Origin: Prevotella sp.
GTDB taxonomy: Bacteria > Bacteroidota > Bacteroidia > Bacteroidales > Bacteroidaceae
Direction: 5' to 3'
Assembly (NCBI GenBank): GCA_016286995.1
Contig: JAEEVA010000034.1
Location: 1-34,392 of the forward strand
Length of the DNA: 34,392 nucleotides
Below are positions 17,410-25,475 of the stretch, in pieces. A program made the position numbers and the translations under genes. The stretch's first letter is position 1, and each line of letters opens with the position of its first letter. Under the pieces are notes generated by a model that saw nothing but the letters and a program-made list of their open reading frames with translations, was not told the origin of the DNA and searched no databases.

Positions 17410-19596
17410 TTAAATGAACAGAACAGTGAGTCCTGCCATCACAATGCTGACCATCGACATCAGCTTGATAAGGATGTTCAGCGACGGACCGGAAGTATCC
17501 TTGAAGGGATCACCAACGGTGTCACCGACGATGGTGGCCTTGTGGGCAAATGAGCCCTTGCCGCCGAAGTTGCCTTCTTCAACCATCTTCTTGGCATTGT
17601 CCCAGGCACCACCGGCATTAGCCATGAAGACAGCCAGCGTGAAGCCTCCGGCCAGTCCACCAACAAGCAGACCAAGCACACCGGCTACGCCGAGCACGCA
17701 ACCAACGACAATGGGGATGGCAATGGCGAGCAATGACGGGAATATCATCTCGTGCTGGGCGGCACGGGTGGAAATCTCTACACAGGAACCATAGTCGGGT
17801 GTACCCTTGCCTTCGAGGATGCCAGGAATCTCACGGAACTGGCGACGTACCTCTTCAACCATCTTCTGGGCAGCACGACCAACGGCCTCCATAGTGAGTC
17901 CACAGAACAGGAAGGCTGCCATAGCACCGATGAAAGCACCAACGAGCACCTTCGGATTCATGAGGTTCACCTGGAAATAGTTCATGAAGTCGGGGATAGT
18001 GGCCTGAGCGGCATTGATAGCCTCACCCTTGACGTTCTCCATCATCACACCGGCACGGTCCATTGCAATCTTGATTTCCTCGATGTACGATGCCAGCAGA
18101 GCCAGTGCAGTGAGGGCAGCAGAACCGATGGCAAAGCCCTTACCCGTAGCAGCGGTAGTATTTCCTAATGCGTCGAGGGCATCAGTACGATGGCGTACCT
18201 CTTCACCTAACTCCGACATCTCGGCATTACCGCCGGCATTGTCGGCAATAGGTCCGTAGGCGTCAGTAGCCAGCGTAATGCCCAGCGTAGACAGCATACC
18301 CACGGCAGCGATACCAATGCCGTAGAGGCCGTGTGACAGGCTCTCAGACGACATCGAGAGGTCGAAGCCGTTGGCAAAGCCGAAGCTCAGCACAATGGCC
18401 ACACCGATGGTGATAACGGGAATGCAGGTTGAAATCATACCTGTTCCTATACCTTTAATAATAACGGTAGCAGCACCGGTCAGACCAGCCTCAGAGATGC
18501 GCTGGGTGGGCTTGTAGGAATGAGACGTGTAGTATTCAGTAGCCTGTCCGATGATAACACCAGCAGCCAGACCGCTGATCACGGAGAACGACAGTCCTAG
18601 CCAGTTCTCGATACCCATGAGGTAGAGGATGGCGAAGGTGGCAATGGCGATGAGTACGGCACTGACGTTGGTTCCTAATGACAGCGAGCGCAACAGATCC
18701 TTCATGGTAGCGCCTTCCTTGGTACGAACCAGGAAGATGCCGAACAGCGACAGGAACACACCTACGGCAGCGATGAGCATCGGGGCAATGACGGCACGCA
18801 GCTGAACTTCGAGACCGGCCACGCTGAAGGCGGCAGCACCAAGGGCAGCTGTTGACAGCACAGAACCGCAATAGCTCTCATAGAGGTCAGCACCCATACC
18901 AGCCACGTCACCGACGTTGTCACCAACGTTATCGGCGATGGTAGCAGGATTGCGTGGATCGTCCTCGGGAATGTCGGCCTCGACCTTACCCACGATGTCA
19001 GCACCCACGTCGGCAGCCTTCGTATAGATACCGCCGCCGACACGTGCAAACAGGGCCTGTGTCGAAGCACCCATACCGAAGGTCAGCATGGTGGTGGTGA
19101 TAGTGATGAGCGAGTCGTCTGTCAGTCCGTTCAGTACCAGGAACCAGAGGGCGATGTCAAGCAGACCCAGACCTACGACCGTCAGACCCATCACGGCACC
19201 CGAACGGAAGGCGACCTTCAGGCCGGCGTTCAAACTGTTGCGGGCGGCATTGGCCGTGCGGGCAGAGGCATAGGTGGCGGTCTTCATGCCGAAGAAACCT
19301 GCCAGACCCGAGAAGAGACCGCCCGTCAGGAAGGCACCCGGCACCCACGGGTTCTGTACGTTCAGGCCATAGGCCATAAAGGCGAACAGGGCACAGAGCA
19401 CTGCAAACACGATGCCTACGACCTTGTACTGCTGTTTCAGATAGGCCATAGCACCTTTTCTCACGTAGAGGGCAATCTCCTTCATGCGGGGCGTTCCCTC
19501 GTCTTCCTTCATCATCTGGGTGAAGAAGAACCAAGCCATACCCAAGGCCACAACAGAGGAGATGGGTACAAGCCAGAATACACTAGGAATGTTCAT
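17410..19596 (-). CDS. hppA: Membrane-bound pyrophosphatase, K+-dependent class (Na+ or H+ pump)
   Basis: 728 residues with about 16 membrane helices. Hydrolyses cytoplasmic PPi and pumps cations outward across the inner membrane. The PPi-binding motif [20 protein letters not shown] is at about 220, and the C-terminal [19 protein letters not shown] is intact. In [14 protein letters not shown] (about 477) the residue after the second Thr is Ala, the hallmark of K+-dependent enzymes; K+-independent enzymes have Lys there. K+-dependent members include the Na+-pumping and Na+/H+-pumping types known from Bacteroidota, so a Na+ pump is likely but not proven. Single-gene unit with a terminator downstream. 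Confidence 0.95.
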   Translation of the reverse strand: MNIPSVFWLVPISSVVALGMAWFFFTQMMKEDEGTPRMKEIALYVRKGAMAYLKQQYKVVGIVFAVLCALFAFMAYGLNVQNPWVPGAFLTGGLFSGLAGFFGMKTATYASARTANAARNSLNAGLKVAFRSGAVMGLTVVGLGLLDIALWFLVLNGLTDDSLITITTTMLTFGMGASTQALFARVGGGIYTKAADVGADIVGKVEADIPEDDPRNPATIADNVGDNVGDVAGMGADLYESYCGSVLSTAALGAAAFSVAGLEVQLRAVIAPMLIAAVGVFLSLFGIFLVRTKEGATMKDLLRSLSLGTNVSAVLIAIATFAILYLMGIENWLGLSFSVISGLAAGVIIGQATEYYTSHSYKPTQRISEAGLTGAATVIIKGIGTGMISTCIPVITIGVAIVLSFGFANGFDLSMSSESLSHGLYGIGIAAVGMLSTLGITLATDAYGPIADNAGGNAEMSELGEEVRHRTDALDALGNTTAATGKGFAIGSAALTALALLASYIEEIKIAMDRAGVMMENVKGEAINAAQATIPDFMNYFQVNLMNPKVLVGAFIGAMAAFLFCGLTMEAVGRAAQKMVEEVRRQFREIPGILEGKGTPDYGSCVEISTRAAQHEMIFPSLLAIAIPIVVGCVLGVAGVLGLLVGGLAGGFTLAVFMANAGGAWDNAKKMVEEGNFGGKGSFAHKATIVGDTVGDPFKDTSGPSLNILIKLMSMVSIVMAGLTVLFI

Positions 19597-19681
19597 AAAT
19601 AGGTTATTTAGTTAAGAAATTCTTTCGTTGTGAGGTTATGACAATATGACGATTTGTCGAAAGGTCGTCACGACGATCATA

Positions 19682-20506
19682 TTACTCGTCGGCGATATAG
19701 TCCGACAGGCTCTCGGCATCCTCGTCGGGGTCGCTCTCGATGTCGAACGTCGTACGGTAGTTGTCCTCGTTGATCTCGTCGTCGTTGGGCTCGTCGTCCA
19801 TGTCCACATCATCCTCGTCAGGACGGTTGTAGTTGTCCTCAATCTCGTAGTCCTCGTCCTCTTCGTCAATGGGCGTGTCGAACGTCATACGGGGCTTAAA
19901 GGCTTCGGGCTTCACCTTGGCAAAGATAGCCTCCACCCACGTTCCCTTGGGTATTTCGAGCACCTCGTAGCCGTCCTCTACCTTCTTCTCGTACATGCCG
20001 CCCTTCTTGTGCAGACGGTCCTGGGGCAGGGTAGTGGTAGAAATGTCGAAACCGCTCTCGATGATGTCCTGAATCGACTGTGACAGCGAATCCCAGCCAC
20101 CTCCGAAATTGCGCTCAATCACCTCCATGAGCTTGGCTGCAGAGATGTGGCGGATATTTTCGTACGTCAGGTCAGTGACACGTGTGATGGGGCGCTTCTT
20201 GACGGCCAGCAGGATGTGCGAATCCTCGCCGGTCTTGATGTTACCCACCTTGTAACCCTGTTTCTCGTACTTCTTGCGGATGAGTTCTTCGTTTTCGCCA
20301 GCCTTCAGTTCCTCCAGCATGAAGGCACTGCGTACTATGTCCATATAGTGGCGCATGTTCTCGCGTAACTCAGCATCCTTCTCTACTGCATCCAAAAGAC
20401 GGAATACATCGTTTTCCTGAACGTCCCAAATGGTACTTTTCGTCAGCGTCTTCACGCTTACTGACTTGTGTTCTGTCATCTCTTTTGTTTCTTTTTTCAT
20501 GTCCAT
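19682..20506 (-). CDS. Conserved protein with long acidic C-terminus, function unknown
   Basis: 274 residues from ATG 20506 (MDMKKETKEMTEHKSVSVK); ATG 20500 is also possible. The N-terminal half is alpha-helical and charged (WDVQENDVFRLLDAVEKDAE, VRSAFMLEELKAGENEELIRKKYEKQGYKVG). About 75 C-terminal residues are extremely Asp/Glu-rich (DEEDEDYEIEDNYNRPDEDD and similar). No named family recognised. The tail resembles acidic tails of proteins that bind basic partners such as histone- or HU-like proteins, but this is speculation. Divergent from rarA with a shared promoter region, and separate from hppA. Confidence 0.7.
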   Translation of the reverse strand: MDMKKETKEMTEHKSVSVKTLTKSTIWDVQENDVFRLLDAVEKDAELRENMRHYMDIVRSAFMLEELKAGENEELIRKKYEKQGYKVGNIKTGEDSHILLAVKKRPITRVTDLTYENIRHISAAKLMEVIERNFGGGWDSLSQSIQDIIESGFDISTTTLPQDRLHKKGGMYEKKVEDGYEVLEIPKGTWVEAIFAKVKPEAFKPRMTFDTPIDEEDEDYEIEDNYNRPDEDDVDMDDEPNDDEINEDNYRTTFDIESDPDEDAESLSDYIADE

Positions 20507-20533
20507 TTTATTAATGTTGTTTCGTTTTGTCTG

Positions 20534-20592
20534 CAAAAATACGAAAAAAAGTGAAACTAAAAAAGAAATTCTCATTTTTTTTCTTACCTTTG
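20534..20592. promoter_or_regulatory. Divergent -7 boxes for the acidic protein (minus) and rarA (plus)
   Basis: Minus strand: TATTTTTG at 20534-20541 toward the acidic protein gene. Plus strand: TACCTTTG at 20585-20592 toward rarA, only 9 nt before its ATG. Neither has a clean TTTG at the usual distance. Confidence 0.55.
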
Positions 20593-20601
20593 CACTTGAT
20601 T

Positions 20602-21897
20602 ATGTCAGAACCGCTTGCTGAAAGACTCAGACCAAGAACCCTTGACGACTACATCGGACAGAAACATCTGGTAGGCGAAGGGGCCGTACTGCGCAGGATG
20701 ATTGACGCAGGACGCATCTCGTCGTTCATCCTTTGGGGACCGCCGGGAGTGGGCAAGACAACCTTGGCCCAGATCATTGCCAACCGTCTGCAGACGCCCT
20801 TTTTCACGCTGTCGGCAGTCACCAGTGGCGTGAAGGATGTCCGTGACGTCATTGAACGGGCACAGAAAGGGCGGTTCTTCAACGAGGCTTCACCTATTTT
20901 ATTTATAGACGAGATCCACCGCTTCTCCAAGTCACAGCAGGACTCGCTGCTGGGAGCCGTCGAGAAGGGTATTGTCACGCTGATTGGCGCCACCACCGAG
21001 AATCCGTCGTTCGAGGTCATCAGGCCGCTGCTGTCGCGCTGTCAGCTCTACGTGCTGAAGTCGCTCGAGAAGGATGACCTGCTGGAACTCCTTCACAGGG
21101 CTGTCACCCAGGACATCTATCTCAAGGAACTGAACATCGACATCCAGGAGACTGGAGCCATGCTAAGATATAGCGGCGGTGATGCCCGTAAACTATTGAA
21201 TATCCTTGAGTTAGTTGTCGAGAGTTCCAGTGACGCTGGCAATACTGACCAGGCTAAGCTTGTCATTACCGATGAAATGGTGGAAAAATGCCTCCAGCAG
21301 AATCCCCTGGCTTACGACAAGGACGGTGAGATGCACTACGACATCATCTCGGCCTTCATCAAGAGCATCCGCGGCTCTGATCCTGATGCCGCCCTCTACT
21401 GGATGGCTCGTATGATTGAGGGTGGGGAAGACCCGGAGTTCATTGCCCGCCGACTGGTCATCTCGGCTGCCGAGGACATCGGACTGGCTAATCCTAACGC
21501 CCTGCTGCTGGCCAATGCCGCCTTCGATGCCGTCATGAAGATAGGATGGCCAGAGGGCCGCATACCGTTGGCCGAGGCTGCCGTTTACTTGGCGACGTCG
21601 CCCAAGAGCAATTCCGCCTATCTGGGTATCGACCATGCCTTGGCGCTGGTCCGCCAGACCGGTAACCAACCCGTACCGCTACCCCTGAGAAACGCTCCTA
21701 CCAAGCTCATGAAAGACCTGGGCTATCACGACGGCTACAAGTATCCGCACGATTTCCCGGGCCATTTCACCCCACAACAATACATGCCAGACGCGCTCCT
21801 GAATGAACGCATCTGGCACGGACAACACTCGCCAGCCGAGGAAAAGCTCTACGAACGCATGGTCAACTACTGGGGTGACCGCTTCAAAGATTCATGA
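20602..21897 (+). CDS. rarA: Replication-associated recombination protein A (MgsA/RarA)
   Basis: 431 residues from ATG 20602 (MSEPLAERLRPRTLDDYIGQ). AAA+ clamp-loader-like ATPase that acts at stalled replication forks. Walker A GPPGVGKT (about 46-53), Walker B LFIDEIHRFSKSQQD (about 100), sensor 1 TLIGATTENPSFEV, and the C-terminal tetramerisation region with ARRLVISAAEDIGLANPNAL and YKYPHDFPGHFTPQQYMPD. The start is fixed by the -7 box just upstream, which excludes the longer in-frame extension. Ends near a repeat-filled gap. Confidence 0.96.
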   Translation: MSEPLAERLRPRTLDDYIGQKHLVGEGAVLRRMIDAGRISSFILWGPPGVGKTTLAQIIANRLQTPFFTLSAVTSGVKDVRDVIERAQKGRFFNEASPILFIDEIHRFSKSQQDSLLGAVEKGIVTLIGATTENPSFEVIRPLLSRCQLYVLKSLEKDDLLELLHRAVTQDIYLKELNIDIQETGAMLRYSGGDARKLLNILELVVESSSDAGNTDQAKLVITDEMVEKCLQQNPLAYDKDGEMHYDIISAFIKSIRGSDPDAALYWMARMIEGGEDPEFIARRLVISAAEDIGLANPNALLLANAAFDAVMKIGWPEGRIPLAEAAVYLATSPKSNSAYLGIDHALALVRQTGNQPVPLPLRNAPTKLMKDLGYHDGYKYPHDFPGHFTPQQYMPDALLNERIWHGQHSPAEEKLYERMVNYWGDRFKDS

Positions 21898-21900
21898 AAC

Positions 21901-22004
21901 ATTAACCTTTAACCGTTAACTCTTGGAGCAGCGAGAGCCATCAAGCTTGCTTGTTTGGCCGAGTCGTGACTAGAGTCAACGAAGTTAACCGTTAACCATT
22001 AATC
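21901..22004. repeat. Hairpin element with AAGCTTGCTT core flanked by TTAACC repeats
   Basis: Simple repeats (TTAACCGTTAACC-like) flank a hairpin at 21937-21959: GCCA-t-CAAGC-tt-GCTTG-tt-TGGC. A related hairpin sits at 33855-33881. The outer pair of the inner stem differs by a compensatory change (C-G here, T-A there). Confidence 0.65.
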
Positions 22005-22541
22005 CTAATCCCCCTGAGCCGTCGCCGTGGCGTAGCTGGAGAAAGGAATCTTCTCCTGGTACGTCTTGTTCTTGCCGTCGATGACCTTGTGCTTCGACTC
22101 CACCACGTAGGCTGCGCGGAACGTACATTCCTTCTTCAGCGCACGCGACGTCAGCTGCTCGCCCTTCTTGTTCTCAGGGCAGAAGCGCAGGTGAACACCG
22201 GCAATCAGGTTCTCCAGACCAGTCTCCAGGGCATCCTCAACCGATTCGGCTGCCTGGCCGCCGTCACTCTCAATCTGGGGAGTGAACGTGCCGAAGCCGT
22301 CCAGCTTCACGGGCTGACCCTGCAGCGCCAGTTCCTTCAGGCAGTTCACGATGTTCTGCAACACCAATACTGCCATCGGATAGTCCACCAAATTGCCGTG
22401 CTGCGTCAGGTGGCGTGCAAAACCCTTCAGGTTCAGCGGCTCCTTGGGATCAGCCTCGGCGTAATACTTGCCGTAAGCGGCACTCTTTGTGTTCTTGTTC
22501 TTGCGAAGATTCACAGGAAACGAAATCACTTCTGTAGCCAT
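22005..22541 (-). CDS. HU-like DNA-binding protein (HU-HIG type)
   Basis: 178 residues. The N-terminal 125 residues match the HU-like fold common in Bacteroidota: SFPVNLRKNKNTKSAAYGKYYA, FARHLTQHGNLVD, VLVLQNIVNCLKELALQGQPVKLDGFGTF. The middle (SVEDALETGLENLIAGVHLRFCPENKKGE) and basic tail complete the HU-HIG form. Such proteins bind DNA non-specifically or act as local chromatin factors. Many Bacteroidota genomes carry several copies, often near integrated elements. Here it is the last gene before the accessory island and has a full consensus promoter. Confidence 0.88.
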   Translation of the reverse strand: MATEVISFPVNLRKNKNTKSAAYGKYYAEADPKEPLNLKGFARHLTQHGNLVDYPMAVLVLQNIVNCLKELALQGQPVKLDGFGTFTPQIESDGGQAAESVEDALETGLENLIAGVHLRFCPENKKGEQLTSRALKKECTFRAAYVVESKHKVIDGKNKTYQEKIPFSSYATATAQGD

Positions 22542-22621
22542 AATTGTAATGTTTTTTATGGTATTAGATTCTGTGCAACCAGCTACATCGGGTGGCTGCT
22601 TCCCGCCTTATTATTATACTG

Positions 22622-22653
22622 CAAAGGTACGAAAAAAATACGAGACTACCAAA
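22622..22653 (-). promoter_or_regulatory. Promoter of the HU-like gene
   Basis: Minus strand: TTTG (22650-22653), 20-nt spacer, TACCTTTG (22622-22629). The leader to the ATG at 22541 is about 75 nt. Confidence 0.7.
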
Positions 22654-22713
22654 TATTTTCGCCACTTTTTTCATCTTTTCTTGCACTTTTCTTTTGTTAT
22701 TCCAAACTTTTTC

Positions 22714-22783
22714 GTATCTTTCTCCCTTGGAGAAGATACTTTTGTTCGAAAGAACAAAGATTTAGAGCCCCTTGATAAGGGGC
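22714..22783 (+). other. Three consecutive hairpins upstream of mntA-hepT
   Basis: Hairpin A: GTATCTTTCTCC (22714-22725) with GGAGAAGATAC (22729-22739), one bulge. Hairpin B: TTTGTTC (22741-22747), loop GAAA, GAACAAA (22752-22758), a perfect 7-bp stem with a GNRA tetraloop on the plus strand. Hairpin C: GCCCCTT (22767-22773), loop GAT, AAGGGGC (22777-22783). No T-run follows, so this is not a typical terminator. It could be a structured leader, a small RNA, or a remnant of a small inverted-repeat element. Confidence 0.55.
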
Positions 22784-22819
22784 GGCTATAATGCAGGGAT
22801 AAAAAAAAGAGAGTTTTCC

Positions 22820-22851
22820 TTTGGTTCTTTGCTCACTTTTTCGTATCTTTG
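22820..22851 (+). promoter_or_regulatory. Promoter of mntA-hepT
   Basis: TTTG (22820-22823), 20-nt spacer, TATCTTTG (22844-22851). The ATG is 10 nt after the -7 box, so the transcript is probably almost leaderless. Confidence 0.75.
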
Positions 22852-22861
22852 CCGTCGGAAT

Positions 22862-23185
22862 ATGATTGACCGACAAAAATGCATAGATAAAATCAAGGCG
22901 AATGAGGAATTTATCGTCAGCCAGTTCGACGTATCCAACCTTCGCTTGTTTGGCTCGCTGGCACGTAATGAGCAACGGGAGTCAAGCGATGTTGACGTGT
23001 GTGTCATCATGCCCCCTGACATGTTTCAGTTGATTGGCTTGAAACAGTATCTTGAAGAATTATTAAACTGCGACGTGGATGTGATTCGTGTTCACCGTAA
23101 CATGGACACGTTCCTTATGCAACAAATAGAAAGAGATGGAATCACTATCATCAGAGAACCTTCAAGTCGTATGGCATGTGCTTGA
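22862..23185 (+). CDS. mntA: MntA-like minimal nucleotidyltransferase (antitoxin)
   Basis: 107 residues. The nucleotidyltransferase signature GSx10DxD is exact: GSLARNEQRESSDVDV, at about 35-50. MntA antitoxins of the HEPN-MNT family add AMP to the active-site Tyr of the partner HepT toxin. The C-terminal region (LIGLKQYLEELLNCDVDVIR) fits the small MNT domain. It overlaps the hepT gene by 50 nt. I infer function from family and gene pairing; activity is untested here. Confidence 0.85.
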   Translation: MIDRQKCIDKIKANEEFIVSQFDVSNLRLFGSLARNEQRESSDVDVCVIMPPDMFQLIGLKQYLEELLNCDVDVIRVHRNMDTFLMQQIERDGITIIREPSSRMACA

Positions 23186-23519
23186 CAAGCTTGAAAGGGC
23201 CATTACCCTGTTACAGGAACGCACGGCCGCCATCCACTCGGCTGACGATTTCCTGTTGACGCCTGTAGGTATGGAGAAACTTGATGCAGCCTGCATGGTG
23301 CTAATTGCTATTGGCGAGTCGGTCAAGAACCTGGATAAGATTACCAATGGACAGCTATTGCAAACTTATCCGTCTATTCCGTGGAAGAAGGTCATGGGTA
23401 TGCGCGATGTCATTGCCCATCACTATTTTGATGTTGATGCCGACGTGGTATACGACGTCATTGCTAAGGAGATAGGACAGCTTAAAACAGCTATCGAATA
23501 TTTTAAGAATAATGTATAA
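23136..23519 (+). CDS. hepT: HepT-like HEPN-domain toxin (DUF86)
   Basis: 127 residues, all helical. The HEPN signature RX4HXY is intact: RDVIAHHY at about 90-97; its Tyr is the residue modified by MntA in the studied systems. Other family parts: VLDKLERAITLLQERTAAI and MVLIAIGESVKNLDK. HepT is an RNase toxin in studied pairs. The start at ATG 23136 lies inside mntA; alternative GTG starts a little downstream are possible, but the overlap arrangement is common. A stability or defence role is inferred. Confidence 0.85.
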   Translation: MESLSSENLQVVWHVLDKLERAITLLQERTAAIHSADDFLLTPVGMEKLDAACMVLIAIGESVKNLDKITNGQLLQTYPSIPWKKVMGMRDVIAHHYFDVDADVVYDVIAKEIGQLKTAIEYFKNNV

Positions 23520-23581
23520 CCCTCTAAAACTGATGATGCCTATGGGCTGAGAGAGTTTTATTAACATAAAAACAAACTACT

Positions 23582-24922
23582 ATGAAAAAACAAATACTAT
23601 TACTCGTGATGATGTTTCTGCCTATGGTGTCGAGTGTCAATGTCTTTGCGTATGACATTGCTGTAGAGAATGCCGATGGTAAGACTATCTATTATAACTA
23701 TATTAATAATGATAATGAATTGGAAGTAACAAGTGGAGGTCCAAAGTATTCTGGTAATGTTGTTATTCCAGAAGAAGTCACATTTATGTCCAGAACTCGA
23801 AGGGTAACATCCATTGGCGATTATGCTTTTTGTAGATGCAGCGGCTTAACCTCAGTAACTATTCCCAACAGCGTGACATCAATTGGCTATAGTGCTTTCA
23901 GAGGTTGCCACTTCTTAACCTCAATCACAATACCCAACAGCGTGACATCAATTGACAATGATGTTTTCTGTAATTGCACTGGTTTAACCTCCGTCACCAT
24001 CGGTAACGGCGTAACATACATTGGCAATGGTACTTTCGAAGAATGCTACCGCTTAACATCCGTCACCATCGGCAACAGCGTGACTTCCATTAGAGGTGGT
24101 GCTTTCTATAATTGCAGCAGCTTAGTCTCATTCACCATCCCCAACAGCGTGACATACATTGGCCATAGTGCTTTCGCGGGATGCAGAAGCTTAACCTCGA
24201 TAACCATCGGCAACAGCGTGACGTACATTGACTATGACGCTTTCCAATTTTGCGATGGCTTAACCTCAGTACAGATATCAGATATTGCAGCTTGGTGCAA
24301 GATATCATTTAATACCTCTCAATCGAATCCTTTGTATTACGCCCATCATTTATTCATAAATAATGAAGAAATAAAGGATTTAATTATCCCCAACAGCGTA
24401 ACATCCATTGAAGATTATGCTTTTTGTAGATGCAGCGGCTTAACCTCAGTAACTATTCCCAACAGCGTAACACACATTGGTCATAGGGCCTTCGACGGTT
24501 ACGCTTTAACTACTGTAGTCTCTCAGATTGAAAGTCCTTTTGCTATTACAGGGATGAATTCAGGCGATAGAACTTTCTCAAAGAATACATTTAACGAAGC
24601 CATCCTATATGTCCCTGTAGGCACACTAAACAAATATGAAACGACAGACGGATGGAAGGACTTTTCATTCAAAGTGGCCGACACCCCCGCTGGCGTTTTT
24701 AATATTCCTGCCCAGAAGTTGCTAATTCAGAGTGACGGTGGCATACTGACTATTCAAGGTGCTGATGATGGTGAGCTTGTAACAATCTATACTATTGACG
24801 GAACCCAGCATGGTAGGGGAGTTTGTCAGAATGGTTCTGCCACTATCGTCACATCGCTTAATCCTGGTGCTGTCGCCATTGTGAAAGTAGGCGATAAGAG
24901 TGTAAAAAATGTCATGAAATAG
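23582..24922 (+). CDS. BspA-like leucine-rich repeat surface protein
   Basis: 446 residues. Signal peptide (KKQILLLVMMFLPMVSSVNVFA). Roughly ten LRR_5 repeats of about 23 residues run from about 75 to 310, with the consensus LTSVTIPNSVTSIGxxAFxxC, typical of the Treponema pallidum/BspA LRR family. The C-terminal 75 residues (VFNIPAQKLLIQSDGG to GAVAIVKVGDKSVKNVMK) resemble a type IX secretion sorting domain, so surface display is likely. BspA proteins bind host proteins; the ligand here is unknown. A 56-bp exact DNA repeat inside the array (23819-23874 and 24413-24468) allows in-frame length change. Confidence 0.9.
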   Translation: MKKQILLLVMMFLPMVSSVNVFAYDIAVENADGKTIYYNYINNDNELEVTSGGPKYSGNVVIPEEVTFMSRTRRVTSIGDYAFCRCSGLTSVTIPNSVTSIGYSAFRGCHFLTSITIPNSVTSIDNDVFCNCTGLTSVTIGNGVTYIGNGTFEECYRLTSVTIGNSVTSIRGGAFYNCSSLVSFTIPNSVTYIGHSAFAGCRSLTSITIGNSVTYIDYDAFQFCDGLTSVQISDIAAWCKISFNTSQSNPLYYAHHLFINNEEIKDLIIPNSVTSIEDYAFCRCSGLTSVTIPNSVTHIGHRAFDGYALTTVVSQIESPFAITGMNSGDRTFSKNTFNEAILYVPVGTLNKYETTDGWKDFSFKVADTPAGVFNIPAQKLLIQSDGGILTIQGADDGELVTIYTIDGTQHGRGVCQNGSATIVTSLNPGAVAIVKVGDKSVKNVMK

Positions 24923-24939
24923 TACACAAAAAGTACACA
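24923..24939 (+). repeat. 17-bp inverted repeat, left copy (TACACAAAAAGTACACA)
   Basis: TACACAAAAAGTACACA begins at the last base of the LRR stop codon's triplet neighbourhood; its exact reverse complement is at 26916-26932, beyond the insertion sequence. It also contains the direct repeat AGTACACAA twice with an 11-bp period (from 24921). Confidence 0.8.
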
Positions 24940-25244
24940 ATTACTATGTTTGCAATTGGTAAAAGTTACCACTGAGCGCTGAACATGCACTGGAGATTGT
25001 TTCGTTCTATTGACAACGACGAACCTCTCCGCTATGCTCCGAGAACCCTCCTTGTCATCAGAACGATGAACATCACAACGGGGACAGTCCTAGGTTGTTA
25101 AGTTAATCTGTGTATTATTTGTTAATGATATAGGATGACATTTTAACTAAATATCTTTACACATTTTAGTATAATAATTACTGTTTTTCTTGTATAATTC
25201 ACTGATTTTTAGTAACTTTGTAGAGTTTGTTATTCTATTCGTTT

Positions 25245-25475
25245 ATGGCAAAATCAGACAAAAGTGAAGAAATCAGAGCACTAAAAAAGGCTTTGAGTCA
25301 GGAAAAGAAAAAGAACAAGTCTCTTGAGAAGAAATATAGCGAAGAGAAACTGAAGAACAAACTTCTGGAGTGCGATAGCAAAAAAAAAGCGAGAGAATTG
25401 ATTCTCTCCTCGCTCTCGGAGAAAGAAAGGGAGCTGACAGAATTGCTGTTCCCAGACACCGACACGGAGAAATAG
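25245..25475 (+). CDS. IS OrfA: coiled-coil frame-0 product
   Basis: 76 residues, extremely Lys/Glu-rich and predicted to be one coiled coil (EEIRALKKALSQEKKKNKSL, EEKLKNKLLECDSKKKAREL). In frame 0 it passes through nine A at 25380-25388 and ends at a TAG at 25473. A TAACTTTG -7 box lies at 25213-25220. By analogy with two-frame insertion sequences, the short product may regulate transposition; the fused product would be the transposase. Confidence 0.75.
   Translation: MAKSDKSEEIRALKKALSQEKKKNKSLEKKYSEEKLKNKLLECDSKKKARELILSSLSEKERELTELLFPDTDTEK

Noticed and set aside
19644..19682. ATATGA...TCATAT symmetric segment between hppA and the acidic gene as an operator or terminator
   Set aside because: Only 6-bp ends pair clearly, the interior is imperfect, and there is no T-run.
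24960..25079. Coding remnant between the LRR gene and the IS
   Set aside because: All frames were read on both strands; none gave a recognisable protein segment, so the stretch is left as unexplained intergenic DNA.
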